This document shows, piece after piece, positions 25,161 through 34,220 of a DNA stretch of 63,077 nt (within the stretch, counting starts at the first letter, position 1; each line of letters opens with the position of its first letter). Source of the stretch: Pelolinea sp. (lineage in GTDB: Bacteria; Chloroflexota; Anaerolineae; Anaerolineales; Anaerolineaceae); NCBI GenBank assembly GCA_030692365.1, contig JAUYCC010000037.1, positions 1 through 63,077 of the forward strand, in the 5' to 3' direction. A program made the position numbers and the translations under genes. The notes beneath the pieces are model-generated. The model did not search any database. It saw only the letters and a program-made list of their open reading frames with translations, and was not told where the DNA came from.

Positions 25161-27035
25161 ATGCCTCCCTTGGAAGACCATATTCAGGGCATTCTGGACA
25201 CCCTGCCCGGCAAACCCGGCTGTTATTTGATGAAAGATGCCAACGGCAAAATCATCTACGTCGGCAAGGCGGTTAACCTGCGTTCGCGCGTCAGGTCCTA
25301 TTTCCGCGCCAGCGCTGACCACAGCCGCAAAACCCGGCGCATGGTCTATGAGATCGCGGATATCGAATGGATCGTGGTGGAGTCCGAGCTCGAAGCCTTG
25401 ATCTTTGAAATGAACTTGATCAAGAAGCACCTGCCGCACTACAACGTGCGCCTTAAGGACGACAAGCGCTACCCCTTCATTCAGGCGCATTGGGCTGACC
25501 CCTTCCCCAAGGTTACGGTCACCCGCCAGCAGGTGCAGGACGGCTCGCGTTATTTCGGACCCTTCACCAGCGTGTGGGCGGTGCACCAAACCCTGGACCT
25601 GCTGCGCAAGATCTTCCAGTACCGCACCTGCGACCGCATCATCACCGGCCTGGACCCGCGCGCCTGTTTGTACTATGACATCAAACTGTGCACAGCGCCC
25701 TGCATCGGCAAGATCAACCAGGCGGATTACCGCCAGATGGTTGATGACCTGTGCAAATTCCTGGAAGGCCACACCGACCCGATCATCTCGCGTCTCAAAG
25801 TACAGATGGCAAGCCATTCTGAAAAGATGAATTATGAAAAAGCTGCGGTGGCGCGCGACCAGATCCAGGCGATTGAGCGCGTGGTCGAGCGCCAGAAGAT
25901 CATTTCCAACAGCGACATGGACTCGGATGTTATCGCGCTGGCGCGCAGCAACGGCGATTCCTGCGTGCAGGTCTTCTTCATCCGCAACGGTCGCCTGATC
26001 GGGCGCGAATACTTCATCCTGGAAGGCACCGAAGACGAACAGGACAGCGAGGTTATCTCCTCCTTTATCAAACAATTTTATTCAGAGGCAAGTTCCGTTC
26101 CCAGCGAGGTGTTGCTGCCCAACCGGGTGGAAGAAACGGTCATCATCCAGCAGTGGCTCAACCAGCAGCGCGGCGGCCATAAAGTGCAGATCAAGGTGCC
26201 GCATCGCGGCACGCGCAAGGAACTGATGCAGATGGCGCTGGAAAACGCGGTTGAAACGTTGAGCGCGCTGAAAACCCAGTGGGAGACGGATACCCACAAG
26301 CAGAGCCAGGCCTTGGGCGAACTCCAAAAAGAGCTGGGGATGGCCAACCCGCCCAACCGAATTGAGTGCTATGACATTTCCAACATTCAGGGCACTGCCG
26401 CGGTGGGCAGCATGGTGGTGTTTGAGAAGGGCGTACCCAATAAAAAGCTTTACCGGCGCTTCAACATCAAATCGGTCAGCGGCCCTGATGATTTCGCCAG
26501 TATGGAAGAGGTGCTGGCGCGCAGGTTCAAACGCTGGGAGACAGCCCAGACGCAGCATGAGGTCGGCCAAAAAGTGGATCCCTCATTCGCCATCCTGCCG
26601 GACTTGCTCATCGTGGACGGCGGCAAAGGCCATCTCGGCCGCGCGGTGAAGGTGCTCAACCAGTTCAACCTCGTTAGCCGTCTGACCGTCGCGGGGCTGG
26701 CCAAGGAAAATGAGCTGCTCTTCCTGCCGTCCAAATCCCGGCCGGTCGCGCTCCCACGAAAATCGCAGGGGCTGTTCCTGATGCAGCGCGTAAGGGATGA
26801 AGCTCACCGCTTTGCCATCACCGCGCACCGCAACCTGCGCGGCAAACAGCGGCTCATCTCCCGCCTGGACCAGATCCCCGATATCGGGCCAGCGCGCAAG
26901 AAGGCGCTGCTGAAGAAATTCGGCTCGCTGGAAGGCGTGAAGAAAGCCAGCCTGGAGCAGCTTACCGAAATTGCGGGAATCACAGAAAAACTTGCCGAAG
27001 ATATTTTGGAAAACCTGAACAATAGCGCTGCCTGA
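25161..27035 (+). CDS. uvrC: Excinuclease ABC subunit C
   Basis: The 624-residue protein is full-length UvrC, which makes the 3' and 5' incisions beside UvrB-bound DNA lesions. The N-terminal GIY-YIG nuclease domain starts GCYLMKDANGKIIYVGKAVNLRSRV (split here only by length). A UVR motif follows near 215-245 (MNYEKAAVARDQIQAIERV), then the RNase H-like endonuclease domain (ECYDISNIQGTAAVGSMVVF). A C-terminal helix-hairpin-helix pair ends the protein (IPDIGPARKKALLKKFGSLEGV). TAAAAT at 25149-25154, only seven bases before the ATG, hints at a leaderless or near-leaderless message, with no Shine-Dalgarno visible. Confidence 0.96.
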   Translation: MPPLEDHIQGILDTLPGKPGCYLMKDANGKIIYVGKAVNLRSRVRSYFRASADHSRKTRRMVYEIADIEWIVVESELEALIFEMNLIKKHLPHYNVRLKDDKRYPFIQAHWADPFPKVTVTRQQVQDGSRYFGPFTSVWAVHQTLDLLRKIFQYRTCDRIITGLDPRACLYYDIKLCTAPCIGKINQADYRQMVDDLCKFLEGHTDPIISRLKVQMASHSEKMNYEKAAVARDQIQAIERVVERQKIISNSDMDSDVIALARSNGDSCVQVFFIRNGRLIGREYFILEGTEDEQDSEVISSFIKQFYSEASSVPSEVLLPNRVEETVIIQQWLNQQRGGHKVQIKVPHRGTRKELMQMALENAVETLSALKTQWETDTHKQSQALGELQKELGMANPPNRIECYDISNIQGTAAVGSMVVFEKGVPNKKLYRRFNIKSVSGPDDFASMEEVLARRFKRWETAQTQHEVGQKVDPSFAILPDLLIVDGGKGHLGRAVKVLNQFNLVSRLTVAGLAKENELLFLPSKSRPVALPRKSQGLFLMQRVRDEAHRFAITAHRNLRGKQRLISRLDQIPDIGPARKKALLKKFGSLEGVKKASLEQLTEIAGITEKLAEDILENLNNSAA

Positions 27036-27135
27036 TTTTCAACCGGGGAAGCCCTACCAAATTTAGGAATTATGGTAAAATTATGTTTCGCGTCACCTGA
27101 CGTAGATGAATTATTTTTAATACAGGGATCACACG

Positions 27136-27483
27136 ATGGATGAATTAATGAAATTAGTGGAAGCACCCGTAAATCCGAATATCCCGGAACTTACCCCCGG
27201 CGATACGGTCAGTGTGCACGTCAAGATCAAAGAAGGTGAACGCGAAAGAATTCAGGAGTTCAAAGGCGTCATTATTGGCATCAGCCACAAGGGGACGCAT
27301 GAAACCTTCATAGTCCGCCGCATCGCCGCGAACGGCATCGGCGTGGAACGCAACTTCCTGATGCGCTCACCGCGCATTGACAAAGTGGTCATCGAACGCC
27401 ACAGCAAAGTGCGCCGCGCCAAGCTTTATTTCCTGCGGGAACTCACCGGCAAGAAGGCGCGCCTGAAAGAAAAATTCTCATAG
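27136..27483 (+). CDS. rplS: 50S ribosomal protein L19
   Basis: The 115-residue protein matches bL19, which lies at the interface of the ribosomal subunits. PELTPGDTVSVHVKIKEGERERIQEFKGVII and RRAKLYFLRELTGKKARLKE are typical L19 segments. In many bacteria rplS follows trmD; here it follows uvrC at 100 bases and ends in its own strong terminator, so it is probably monocistronic. A short CGTCA/TGACG hairpin lies in the leader. Confidence 0.95.
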   Translation: MDELMKLVEAPVNPNIPELTPGDTVSVHVKIKEGERERIQEFKGVIIGISHKGTHETFIVRRIAANGIGVERNFLMRSPRIDKVVIERHSKVRRAKLYFLRELTGKKARLKEKFS

Positions 27484-27504
27484 TCAGCCCTAATTATTAA
27501 AAAG

Positions 27505-27536
27505 AGGCACAGCCGACATCAGGCTGTGCCCTTTTC
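27505..27536 (+). terminator. Rho-independent terminator of rplS
   Basis: Arms AGGCACAGCC and GGCTGTGCCC pair around a GACATCA loop, followed by CTTTTCATTT. The -10 hexamer TATAAT (27540-27545) of the next gene begins right after it. Confidence 0.88.
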
Positions 27537-27563
27537 ATTTATAATTCTGGCAGCGCAAAAACC

Positions 27564-28403
27564 ATGAGCACAAACCAGGGCCAGTATGTAGGCGTTTTCG
27601 ATTCCGGCGTAGGCGGGTTATCAGTCATCAGGGAGATCCACAGGCTTCTTCCACAGGTGTCCCTTCTTTACATCGCCGACCAGGCGCACGTGCCTTACGG
27701 CAAAAGGCAGCTTGAGGAGATCCGCTCCTTTTCACTGGCTATTACCCATTTTCTGCTTTCCAAAGGCGCCAGATTGATCGTTGTGGCTTGCAATACAGCG
27801 TCAGCCGCGGCGTTATCGGCATTGAGGGAAACCCTGCCCGAGACGCCGTTTGTTGGCATGGAACCCGCGGTGAAGCCCGCCACACAGCAAACCGAGAACG
27901 GTATTGTGGGTGTGCTGGCCACGCCGGCCACCTTCCAGGGCAGGATGTACTCCACCCTGGTTGAGCGCTTCGCAAAGAATGTCAAGCTGCTGACTAATAC
28001 TCTTCCCGGCCTGGTGGAAGCGGTAGAAAGAGGGGAATTGGAATCTCCCGCTACGCGGCTGATCCTGAAAAACGCCATCAAGCCCATGCTCGCGCAAGGC
28101 GTGGACACGCTGGTGCTCGGCTGCACGCATTTCCCGTTTGTGCTGCCGCTCATCCGCGAGATCGCCGGACCGGATGTGAAGGTCATAGATCCCGCGCCTG
28201 CCATCGCCCGCCGCACAGCTTACCTACTCGAGCAGAGCGCTATTTCCATTGCGGCTGAGGCAGAAATACAGCCGGTATTTGCCACCACAGGTGATGTGGC
28301 GCAATTCAAGAATGCCATCCATAATCTCCTGAATATTGAAACTGAACCCATCCAGCTTGCCTGGAATGAGACTGCCAACCAACTAACTGAAATGAGGAAA
28401 TAA
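27564..28403 (+). CDS. murI: Glutamate racemase
   Basis: The 279-residue enzyme makes D-glutamate for peptidoglycan. The two catalytic cysteines are in VVACNTASAAAL and LVLGCTHFPFVLPLI, and the N-terminal VFDSGVGGLSV is the family signature. TATAAT at 27540-27545 gives a very short leader with no clear ribosome site. The next gene starts two bases after the stop, so the DUF3090 gene is in the same transcript. Presence of this gene indicates a D-Glu-containing cell wall. Confidence 0.95.
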   Translation: MSTNQGQYVGVFDSGVGGLSVIREIHRLLPQVSLLYIADQAHVPYGKRQLEEIRSFSLAITHFLLSKGARLIVVACNTASAAALSALRETLPETPFVGMEPAVKPATQQTENGIVGVLATPATFQGRMYSTLVERFAKNVKLLTNTLPGLVEAVERGELESPATRLILKNAIKPMLAQGVDTLVLGCTHFPFVLPLIREIAGPDVKVIDPAPAIARRTAYLLEQSAISIAAEAEIQPVFATTGDVAQFKNAIHNLLNIETEPIQLAWNETANQLTEMRK

Positions 28404-28405
28404 GC

Positions 28406-28954
28406 ATGCCAAAACTGAATCTTTCGCTCGACTCTGTTGACCTGATCACTGTGGACGCTATCGGAAAACCCGGAAACCGCGTTTTTTATATCCAGGGCAG
28501 GCAGGGCAGTAAGGTGGTGAGCCTGATCGTTGAGAAGATCCAGCTTCAATCGCTGATCGCCGGGGTCAGTGAATTTCTCAATGAGGTGAAAGACAAATAT
28601 CCGGATCGCGTTTCTCCGGAGGTGGATATAAAAGAAGAAGCTATGCGCATCCTCCCCCCCGTAGACCCCAAGTTCCGGGTGGGCGATATGGGCCTGGCCT
28701 ATGATGATGAGCGCGACCTGGTGTGCATCATTGCCCGCGAGATAGATCTCTCTGAAGATCAAGAGGAAGAGGATGACGAAGGTAATGTGGTGCGTTACTG
28801 GTGCACACGTGGCCAACTGCTGACTATGGCGCACTGGGGAGCTATTGTCATTGAGCGCGGAAGGCCGATCTGCCCGCAGTGCCTGCAGCCGATGGAGCCC
28901 GAAGGCCACTTCTGCCCCAAAAAGAATGGGCATAAAAAACCCGTTAAGGACTGA
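28406..28954 (+). CDS. DUF3090-family protein
   Basis: The 182-residue protein resembles DUF3090, a family of unknown function known from Actinobacteria and Chloroflexi. Visible features are RVFYIQGRQGSKVVSLIVEK near the N-terminus, an acidic central stretch (DEEGN-like, around 120-130), WCTRGQLLTMAHWGA, and a C-terminal zinc-ribbon-like CPQCLQPMEPEGHFCP. It starts two bases after murI and is followed 31 bases later by a kinase-like gene, a pairing recalled as recurrent for this family. No enzymatic activity can be assigned. Confidence 0.82.
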   Translation: MPKLNLSLDSVDLITVDAIGKPGNRVFYIQGRQGSKVVSLIVEKIQLQSLIAGVSEFLNEVKDKYPDRVSPEVDIKEEAMRILPPVDPKFRVGDMGLAYDDERDLVCIIAREIDLSEDQEEEDDEGNVVRYWCTRGQLLTMAHWGAIVIERGRPICPQCLQPMEPEGHFCPKKNGHKKPVKD

Positions 28955-28985
28955 ATTTTATCGAATCTCAACTCCCACGAGTCCT

Positions 28986-29708
28986 ATGACTCACACAGAA
29001 GAAGTTCTTGAAATTCTGTCCCACGGGAAGCTGGAACTGAAAGGCCAGTTTGTCCTGGGCAGCAATTATTCTTTTCTGGCAGCCGTTGACCATAAAGGGA
29101 GGAAGCTCAAAGCGGTCTATAAACCCCAAAAAGGCGGCATGCCGCTTTATGATTTCCCGTCCGATTCGCTGGCCGCGCGCGAGGTGGCCGCTTACGTTCT
29201 CAGTGAGGCACTGGGGTGGGACTTCGTTCCGCCCACCGTCATCCGCAAGCGCGCGCCGTTTGGCGCAGGATCGCTGCAGGAATTTATTCCGCATAACCCG
29301 GAGGACACCTATTTTTCATTTGATGAAGCCGCGCGCGATCGCCTGCGACCGCTGGCGCTTTTTGACTTGATCATTAACAACGCCGACCGCAAGGGCAGCC
29401 ATATCCTGCGCGACAGGAAAGGCAATTTCAAACTGATCGACCACGGGCTTTGTTTTCACACCGACCCCAAACTCAGAACGGTGATCTGGGACTTCAGCGG
29501 GCAGGCCATCCCTGAAGCATTAATTTCCAATGCCAGCCGGTTGCTCGACATGCTGGTTGAATCTGGTCCGCTCTACTCAGACCTCACCCAATTGCTAAGG
29601 GTTGAGGAAATCCAGGCGTTGATCCGGCGCGTGCGGGATTTGGTTGAGACTCCGGTCTTTCCATTACCCGACCCCGAACGGCGGCCGTTCCCCTGGCCGT
29701 TGGTTTAG
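28986..29708 (+). CDS. PI3/4-kinase-like SCO1664-type protein, partner of DUF3090
   Basis: The 240-residue product resembles the small kinase-fold proteins found beside DUF3090. It has a Lys in KAVYKPQKGG, an acidic REVAAYVLSEALGW helix, and DLIINNADRKGSHIL followed by LIDHGLCFH, which resemble the catalytic and metal loops of PI3/4-kinase and HipA-type folds. The substrate is unknown. A longer frame opens at 28845 inside the DUF3090 gene; the ATG at 28986 avoids that overlap and gives the expected start. It is cotranscribed with murI and DUF3090 by spacing. Confidence 0.78.
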   Translation: MTHTEEVLEILSHGKLELKGQFVLGSNYSFLAAVDHKGRKLKAVYKPQKGGMPLYDFPSDSLAAREVAAYVLSEALGWDFVPPTVIRKRAPFGAGSLQEFIPHNPEDTYFSFDEAARDRLRPLALFDLIINNADRKGSHILRDRKGNFKLIDHGLCFHTDPKLRTVIWDFSGQAIPEALISNASRLLDMLVESGPLYSDLTQLLRVEEIQALIRRVRDLVETPVFPLPDPERRPFPWPLV

Positions 29709-29738
29709 AATAAAGGTTACAGAAGAGGAAACGATATT

Positions 29739-30776
29739 ATGCCAAGAACCGCGAAGATTTGCCTGATGGGATTCGGGAATGTCAGCCAGGCCTTTGTCCA
29801 TCTGGTGGACCGTAAAAAAGACCAATTGACCAGGGAGTACGGCGTTGAATTTAAGTTCACCGCCATCGCTACCGGCAGGCACGGCCGCGCCATCAATCCG
29901 GATGGCATCGATACTGATAAAGCACTCGATCTCCATAAAAAAGGGCAGTCACTTGATAGCCTTTCCAAAGAAAAAACCCCCAGAGATATCAAGGAATTTA
30001 TCGCGAAAAGCCACGCGGATTTCCTGCTGGAGAATTCGCCGGTCAGCTACAAGGATGGTGAGCCGGCTGTGAAGCACATCCGCGCGGCGCTTGAGAACGG
30101 GATTCACGCTGTCTCGGCCAACAAGGGGCCGGTGGCGCATGCCTGGCAGGAACTGACCGCGCTTGCGAAAAGCAAGGGCAAGCGCTTTCTGTTTGAGTCC
30201 ACGGTGATGGATGGCGCGCCTATTTTCTCGATGGTGCGCGAAACGCTGCCCGCCGCGGAAATCCTGGGGTTTGAAGGCATCCTCAATTCCTGCACCAACC
30301 TGATCATCGAACAGATGGAAGAGGGCGATACATTTGATAAGGCAGTGGAATACGCGCAATCCATCGGCATCGCCGAAACCGACCCGAGCGGGGATATTGA
30401 CGGCTGGGACGCGGCCATCAAGGTCTCGGCGCTGGTGACCGTGTTAATGGGGTCGCCGCTGAAACCCCAGCAGGTGCAGCGCGAAGGCATCCGCGACCTC
30501 TCGGCGACCGAAGTCCAGCAGGCGCTGAAAGACGGGGAGCGCTGGAAACTGGTATGCCGTGCCGATCGGGTGGACGGGAAGATCATTGCCAGTGTCGCGC
30601 CTGAAATCGTGCAGACAAAATCTCCGCTCTACAGCGTCAATGGCACCAGTTCCATTGTGGTCTTTCACACCGACGTGCTTCCAGGGCTAGGCATCCTGGA
30701 ATCCAACCCGGGGCCGGAGACCACCGCCTACGGGCTGCTGGCGGATATCCTGCATATCCTTAAAAACAAGAAATAA
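29739..30776 (+). CDS. hom: Homoserine dehydrogenase
   Basis: The 345-residue protein reduces aspartate semialdehyde to homoserine with NAD(P)H, on the path to threonine and methionine. The N-terminal Rossmann motif reads GFGNVSQAF. The catalytic region has HAVSANKGPVAHAW and ILNSCTNLIIEQMEEG, and the Lys and Asp of DIDGWDAAIKVSAL are conserved. It lacks a C-terminal ACT regulatory domain, so it is the short form. AGAGGAAA is the ribosome site. Its stop overlaps the folK start (TAATG). Confidence 0.9.
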   Translation: MPRTAKICLMGFGNVSQAFVHLVDRKKDQLTREYGVEFKFTAIATGRHGRAINPDGIDTDKALDLHKKGQSLDSLSKEKTPRDIKEFIAKSHADFLLENSPVSYKDGEPAVKHIRAALENGIHAVSANKGPVAHAWQELTALAKSKGKRFLFESTVMDGAPIFSMVRETLPAAEILGFEGILNSCTNLIIEQMEEGDTFDKAVEYAQSIGIAETDPSGDIDGWDAAIKVSALVTVLMGSPLKPQQVQREGIRDLSATEVQQALKDGERWKLVCRADRVDGKIIASVAPEIVQTKSPLYSVNGTSSIVVFHTDVLPGLGILESNPGPETTAYGLLADILHILKNKK

Positions 30777-31276
30777 TGCCACGAGATGTGTTCATCGGGT
30801 CAGGCTCCAACCTTGGCGACCGGCTTGCCGCGCTCGCCAAAGCCGCGGAGCTGTTATCTCCCGATGTCAGGGTGCTGGAGGCGTCCAAAGTACATGAGAC
30901 GCCGCCCTGGGGCTATGAAGACCAGCCCGCGTTCCTAAACCAGGTACTGCATGCCGAGACCGAACTGGACCCGCCTGCGCTTCTCAAGTATCTGAAGCGC
31001 ATTGAGCACAAGATGGGCAGGAAAGCCACATTCCGCTACGGCCCGCGCGCCATTGACCTGGACATCCTTTTTTATGACGGCCTCATCATTTCCACCGACA
31101 ATTTACAAATTCCCCACCCAATGGCGGCCGAAAGGGCGTTTGTGCTGGTGCCCATGCGTGAAATCGCGCCCGATTTCATCCACCCGGCGCTTGGTAAAAG
31201 TATTACCGAATTAGCACGGTCTGTTGACGGCAGCGGTATTATCGTTTATGAAAAAGACTCCGATGGTAAAGCCTGA
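30776..31276 (+). CDS. folK: 2-amino-4-hydroxy-6-hydroxymethyldihydropteridine diphosphokinase
   Basis: The 166-residue enzyme transfers pyrophosphate from ATP to the pterin in folate synthesis. FIGSGSNLGDRLAALAKA, ETPPWGYEDQPAFLNQV and RYGPRAIDLDILFYDG are the family signatures, the last holding the magnesium-binding DLD. It overlaps hom by one base and overlaps folP, so the three are translated from one message. The product feeds the dihydropteroate synthase encoded next. Confidence 0.94.
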   Translation: MPRDVFIGSGSNLGDRLAALAKAAELLSPDVRVLEASKVHETPPWGYEDQPAFLNQVLHAETELDPPALLKYLKRIEHKMGRKATFRYGPRAIDLDILFYDGLIISTDNLQIPHPMAAERAFVLVPMREIAPDFIHPALGKSITELARSVDGSGIIVYEKDSDGKA

Positions 31277-32138
31277 GATAACCTGGGGCGCGAAAACCTG
31301 GGTGATGGGCATCATTAACCTAACGCCCGACAGTTTTTCGGGTGACGGGGTGATGGCCGTGGGTGACCCGCTGCAGCAGGCGCTGGCGCAGGCCGAGGAA
31401 TTTATCCGCGACGGCGCGCATATCCTTGACCTGGGCGCAGTGAGCAGCCGCCCGGGCGCGCAGCCTGTGCCTGCCGAAGAAGAGCTAAAACGTCTGCTGC
31501 CTGTGCTGCGCGAAATTAGATCACAAGGTTTGAACGCGCTGATCTCGGTGGACACCTGGAAAGCCGATGTGGCTGAGGCTTGCCTGGAAGCCGGCGCGGA
31601 CTGGATCAATGACATTTGGGGCCTGCGGGCAGACGCGCGCCTGGCGCAGGTCATCGCCCGCCATCAGGCCACGGTGGTGCTCATGCACAACCGCAGCCGT
31701 TCAAACGCGGTATGCGACCTGGGCGTGCTGGGCAGTAGCTATTCAGGTGCGGAATACGCGGACTTTATCCCCGAGGTCATGGCTGACCTGAAAGCCAGCA
31801 TCCGCATCGCGCTGGGCGCAGGCATACCGGAAAATAAAATAATTTTGGATCCCGGGATCGGCTTTGGCAAGACCGTTTCCCAAAACCTGGCCTTGATCAA
31901 CCATTTGGATGAGTTTAAGGCGCTCGGTTACCCGCTGTTGATCGGCCCTTCACGAAAATCCTTTATCGGGCAGGTTCTGGACCTGCCGGTGGAGGAAAGG
32001 GAGGAAGGCACCGCCGCTGCGGTTGCCGTTGGCATCGCCCGCGGCGCGGATATCATCCGCGTGCACAACGTAAAAATGATGGCCAGGGTGGCACACATGA
32101 CGGATGCCATCACCCGAAAGCCGCCGCAGGGCGATTAA
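31248..32138 (+). CDS. folP: Dihydropteroate synthase
   Basis: The roughly 296-residue TIM barrel joins the pterin pyrophosphate to p-aminobenzoate. The signatures MGIINLTPDSFSGDG and ILDLGAVSSRPGA are present, and LIGPSRKSFIG and HNVKMMARV are the C-terminal loops. Two starts are plausible: the ATG at 31248, overlapping folK by 29 bases, or the ATG at 31263; neither has a strong ribosome site. The gene meets the V-ATPase operon tail to tail, the two stop codons overlapping within 32135-32138. Confidence 0.93.
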   Translation: MKKTPMVKPEITWGAKTWVMGIINLTPDSFSGDGVMAVGDPLQQALAQAEEFIRDGAHILDLGAVSSRPGAQPVPAEEELKRLLPVLREIRSQGLNALISVDTWKADVAEACLEAGADWINDIWGLRADARLAQVIARHQATVVLMHNRSRSNAVCDLGVLGSSYSGAEYADFIPEVMADLKASIRIALGAGIPENKIILDPGIGFGKTVSQNLALINHLDEFKALGYPLLIGPSRKSFIGQVLDLPVEEREEGTAAAVAVGIARGADIIRVHNVKMMARVAHMTDAITRKPPQGD

Positions 32139-32809
32139 TCGCGGGGCGCAGCAACCTGTTTTTTGTGGGATGTGTTTTTCCTGTCAAGCAGCCGTTTGGC
32201 CAGTTTCAGGGAGAAGTGTTCCGAGCGCTCGCGTTCTTCCAACGCGTTGCGGATGTAATGGAATTCCGACTCCAGGCGCGGGAGGATGATATGCTCCAGC
32301 GCTTTAAGGCGCCGGGTGGTTTTCAGGATCTCGGTCATCAGCCTGGAGAGCTGAATTTCCCCGTCCGCGAGATAGATGATACTCTGCACATTTTGCTCAA
32401 ACGCGCTGGCGGTCTCATCCACCACCGGCGAGGTGCCGGTGATACCCAGGTCGCGTTCGTAAGCCCCCTGTTCAAGCGATTCGCGCTTAATGCGCGGCAC
32501 GTGCACGCCCATGAGCAGGGAGTCATCCAGATCCAGGGCTATTTCGTGCTTCTTACCCATCGCCGCGGACCGCACGCCTGCCTCACCGATCAACAATTCC
32601 GCCTTTGCCAGAGAACGGCGGGAGTTTGCGGTTACTTTCTCAAGTTCATTCGCCCTTCTCACCACCTCATCCTGCAGCCGCAGGATCTCCTGCAGCAGCG
32701 CCAGGCGCTTCCTGTCCAGCAGGTCATAACCGGCGCGCGTCAGTTCAATCTGCTGTTTGCGCAGCAGCATCTCGTTGCGGGTGATGGAGGTGTTGGTGAT
32801 CTCAGCCAT
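32135..32809 (-). CDS. atpD: V/A-type ATPase subunit D
   Basis: The 224-residue protein is the central rotor stalk subunit D of V/A-type ATPases. The N-terminal TRNEMLLRKQQIELTRAGYDLLDRKRLALLQE (shown in family form over residues 10-40) is a long helix typical of D. The C-terminal helix includes EFHYIRNALEERERSEHFSLKLAKRLL. It couples rotation of the membrane ring to the A3B3 head. It is the last gene of the operon and its stop overlaps that of folP on the other strand, leaving no room for a terminator hairpin between them. Confidence 0.93.
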   Translation of the reverse strand: MAEITNTSITRNEMLLRKQQIELTRAGYDLLDRKRLALLQEILRLQDEVVRRANELEKVTANSRRSLAKAELLIGEAGVRSAAMGKKHEIALDLDDSLLMGVHVPRIKRESLEQGAYERDLGITGTSPVVDETASAFEQNVQSIIYLADGEIQLSRLMTEILKTTRRLKALEHIILPRLESEFHYIRNALEERERSEHFSLKLAKRLLDRKNTSHKKQVAAPRD

Positions 32810-32810
32810 T

Positions 32811-34220
32811 TCAACCGCGCTTGTATTTGCGGATCATTTCTTCTGGGATGCGCTTTAAATACTGGTCAGGGAAGGTCGAGAGCAATTCCCAGGAAAGATC
32901 CAGCATCTCCTGAATGGAGCGGTTGGCGCTGCCCTGCCCGATATATTCCTTTTCAAACCGTTTGGCAAAATTCAGAACGCGCTGGTCCTGCTCGGTCAGC
33001 GAGCCTTCGCCGATGATGGTCACCAGTTTTTCCAGGTCGCGCCCTTCGGCGTAAAACGCGTACATTTGGTCCGCCACGCTGCGGTGGTCTTCGCGGGTGT
33101 GGCCTTTGCCGATGGCAGCGTTCATCAGGCGCGAAAGGGATGGCAGCACGTCAATGGGTGGATAGATGCCTTTCTGGTTCAGGATGCGGTTGAGCACAAT
33201 CTGGCCTTCGGTGATATAGCCGGTCAGGTCGGGGATGGGATGGGTGATATCATCATCCGGCATGGTCAGCAGGATGAGCTGGGTGATCGAACCCTTGTGC
33301 CCCTTTATGCGGCCAGCGCGTTCAAACAGGCTGGCTAGGTCGGAATACATATATCCCGGGTACCCGCGCCGCGCGGGCAGTTCTTCGCGGGCGACCGAAA
33401 GCTCACGCAGCGCTTCGCAGTAGTTGGTGATATCGGTCATGATCACCAGCACATGCAGGTTATGGACAAACGCCAGGTACTCGGCGGCGGTCAGAGCCGC
33501 GCGCGGGGTGATGATGCGCTCAATGGTCGGGTCATCGGCATGGTTGAGAAACACTACCGTCCTTTCCAGCGCGCCGCTGGAGCGGAAATGCTCAATGAAA
33601 TAGGAAGATTCCCGGTGCGTGATGCCGATTGCGGCGAACACCACCGCGAAGGGTTCATCCTGTTCTTCCAGTTCGCTGATCACGCGCGCCTGAGAGGCAA
33701 TTTGCGCCGCCAGCTCATTGCCGGGCAGACCTGAGCCGAAGAAAATGGGCAGTTTCTGTCCGCGCGCCAGGGAATTCAGCCCGTCAATGGCCGAAACGCC
33801 GGTCTGGATAAATTCGCTAGGCTCAACGCGCACCGCCGGGTTGATTGGCATGCCGTTGATGTCCTCCTGCCGCTCAGGCAGGATGGCGGGACCGCCGTCA
33901 ATGGGGTTGCCCAACCCGTCCAGGATGCGGCCGAGCATGGAATGCGAAACGCTTAGGCGGATGACATCGCCGGTGAAGCGCACTTTGGTCCTGGAAATAT
34001 CGAGGCCTTCGGTGGAAAGGAAAAGCTGAATCACCGCCACGTCATTATCCACTTCCAGCACTCGCCCCACACGCACCTTGCCAGACGGGTCAATGACCTC
34101 CACCATTTCATCGTAAGCCACATCGGAAACACGTTCCACAAAGAGCAGCGGGCCGCGGATCTGGTTGACCGTGCGGAATTCTTTGGTGATCAACTGGTCA
34201 ATCCGTTTTTCCTCAGGCAT
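32811..34220 (-). CDS. atpB: V/A-type ATPase subunit B
   Basis: The 469-residue protein is the non-catalytic nucleotide-binding B subunit of the A3B3 head. It has the [14 protein letters not shown] loop in place of a functional Walker A motif, and [21 protein letters not shown] and [32 protein letters not shown] (a contiguous family block around residues 295-335). It overlaps atpA by eight bases and precedes atpD by one base, so translation is coupled. It supports ATP synthesis or ion pumping at the membrane. Confidence 0.96.
   Translation of the reverse strand: MPEEKRIDQLITKEFRTVNQIRGPLLFVERVSDVAYDEMVEVIDPSGKVRVGRVLEVDNDVAVIQLFLSTEGLDISRTKVRFTGDVIRLSVSHSMLGRILDGLGNPIDGGPAILPERQEDINGMPINPAVRVEPSEFIQTGVSAIDGLNSLARGQKLPIFFGSGLPGNELAAQIASQARVISELEEQDEPFAVVFAAIGITHRESSYFIEHFRSSGALERTVVFLNHADDPTIERIITPRAALTAAEYLAFVHNLHVLVIMTDITNYCEALRELSVAREELPARRGYPGYMYSDLASLFERAGRIKGHKGSITQLILLTMPDDDITHPIPDLTGYITEGQIVLNRILNQKGIYPPIDVLPSLSRLMNAAIGKGHTREDHRSVADQMYAFYAEGRDLEKLVTIIGEGSLTEQDQRVLNFAKRFEKEYIGQGSANRSIQEMLDLSWELLSTFPDQYLKRIPEEMIRKYKRG

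Noticed and set aside
25050-26075. Minus-strand frame of 341 codons opposite uvrC
   Set aside because: It is antisense to the well-supported N-terminal half of uvrC, and the translation has no recognisable family.
28845-28985. Upstream extension of the kinase-like gene into DUF3090
   Set aside because: The extension would overlap the conserved C-terminus of DUF3090 by over 100 bases. The ATG at 28986 gives the expected N-terminus.
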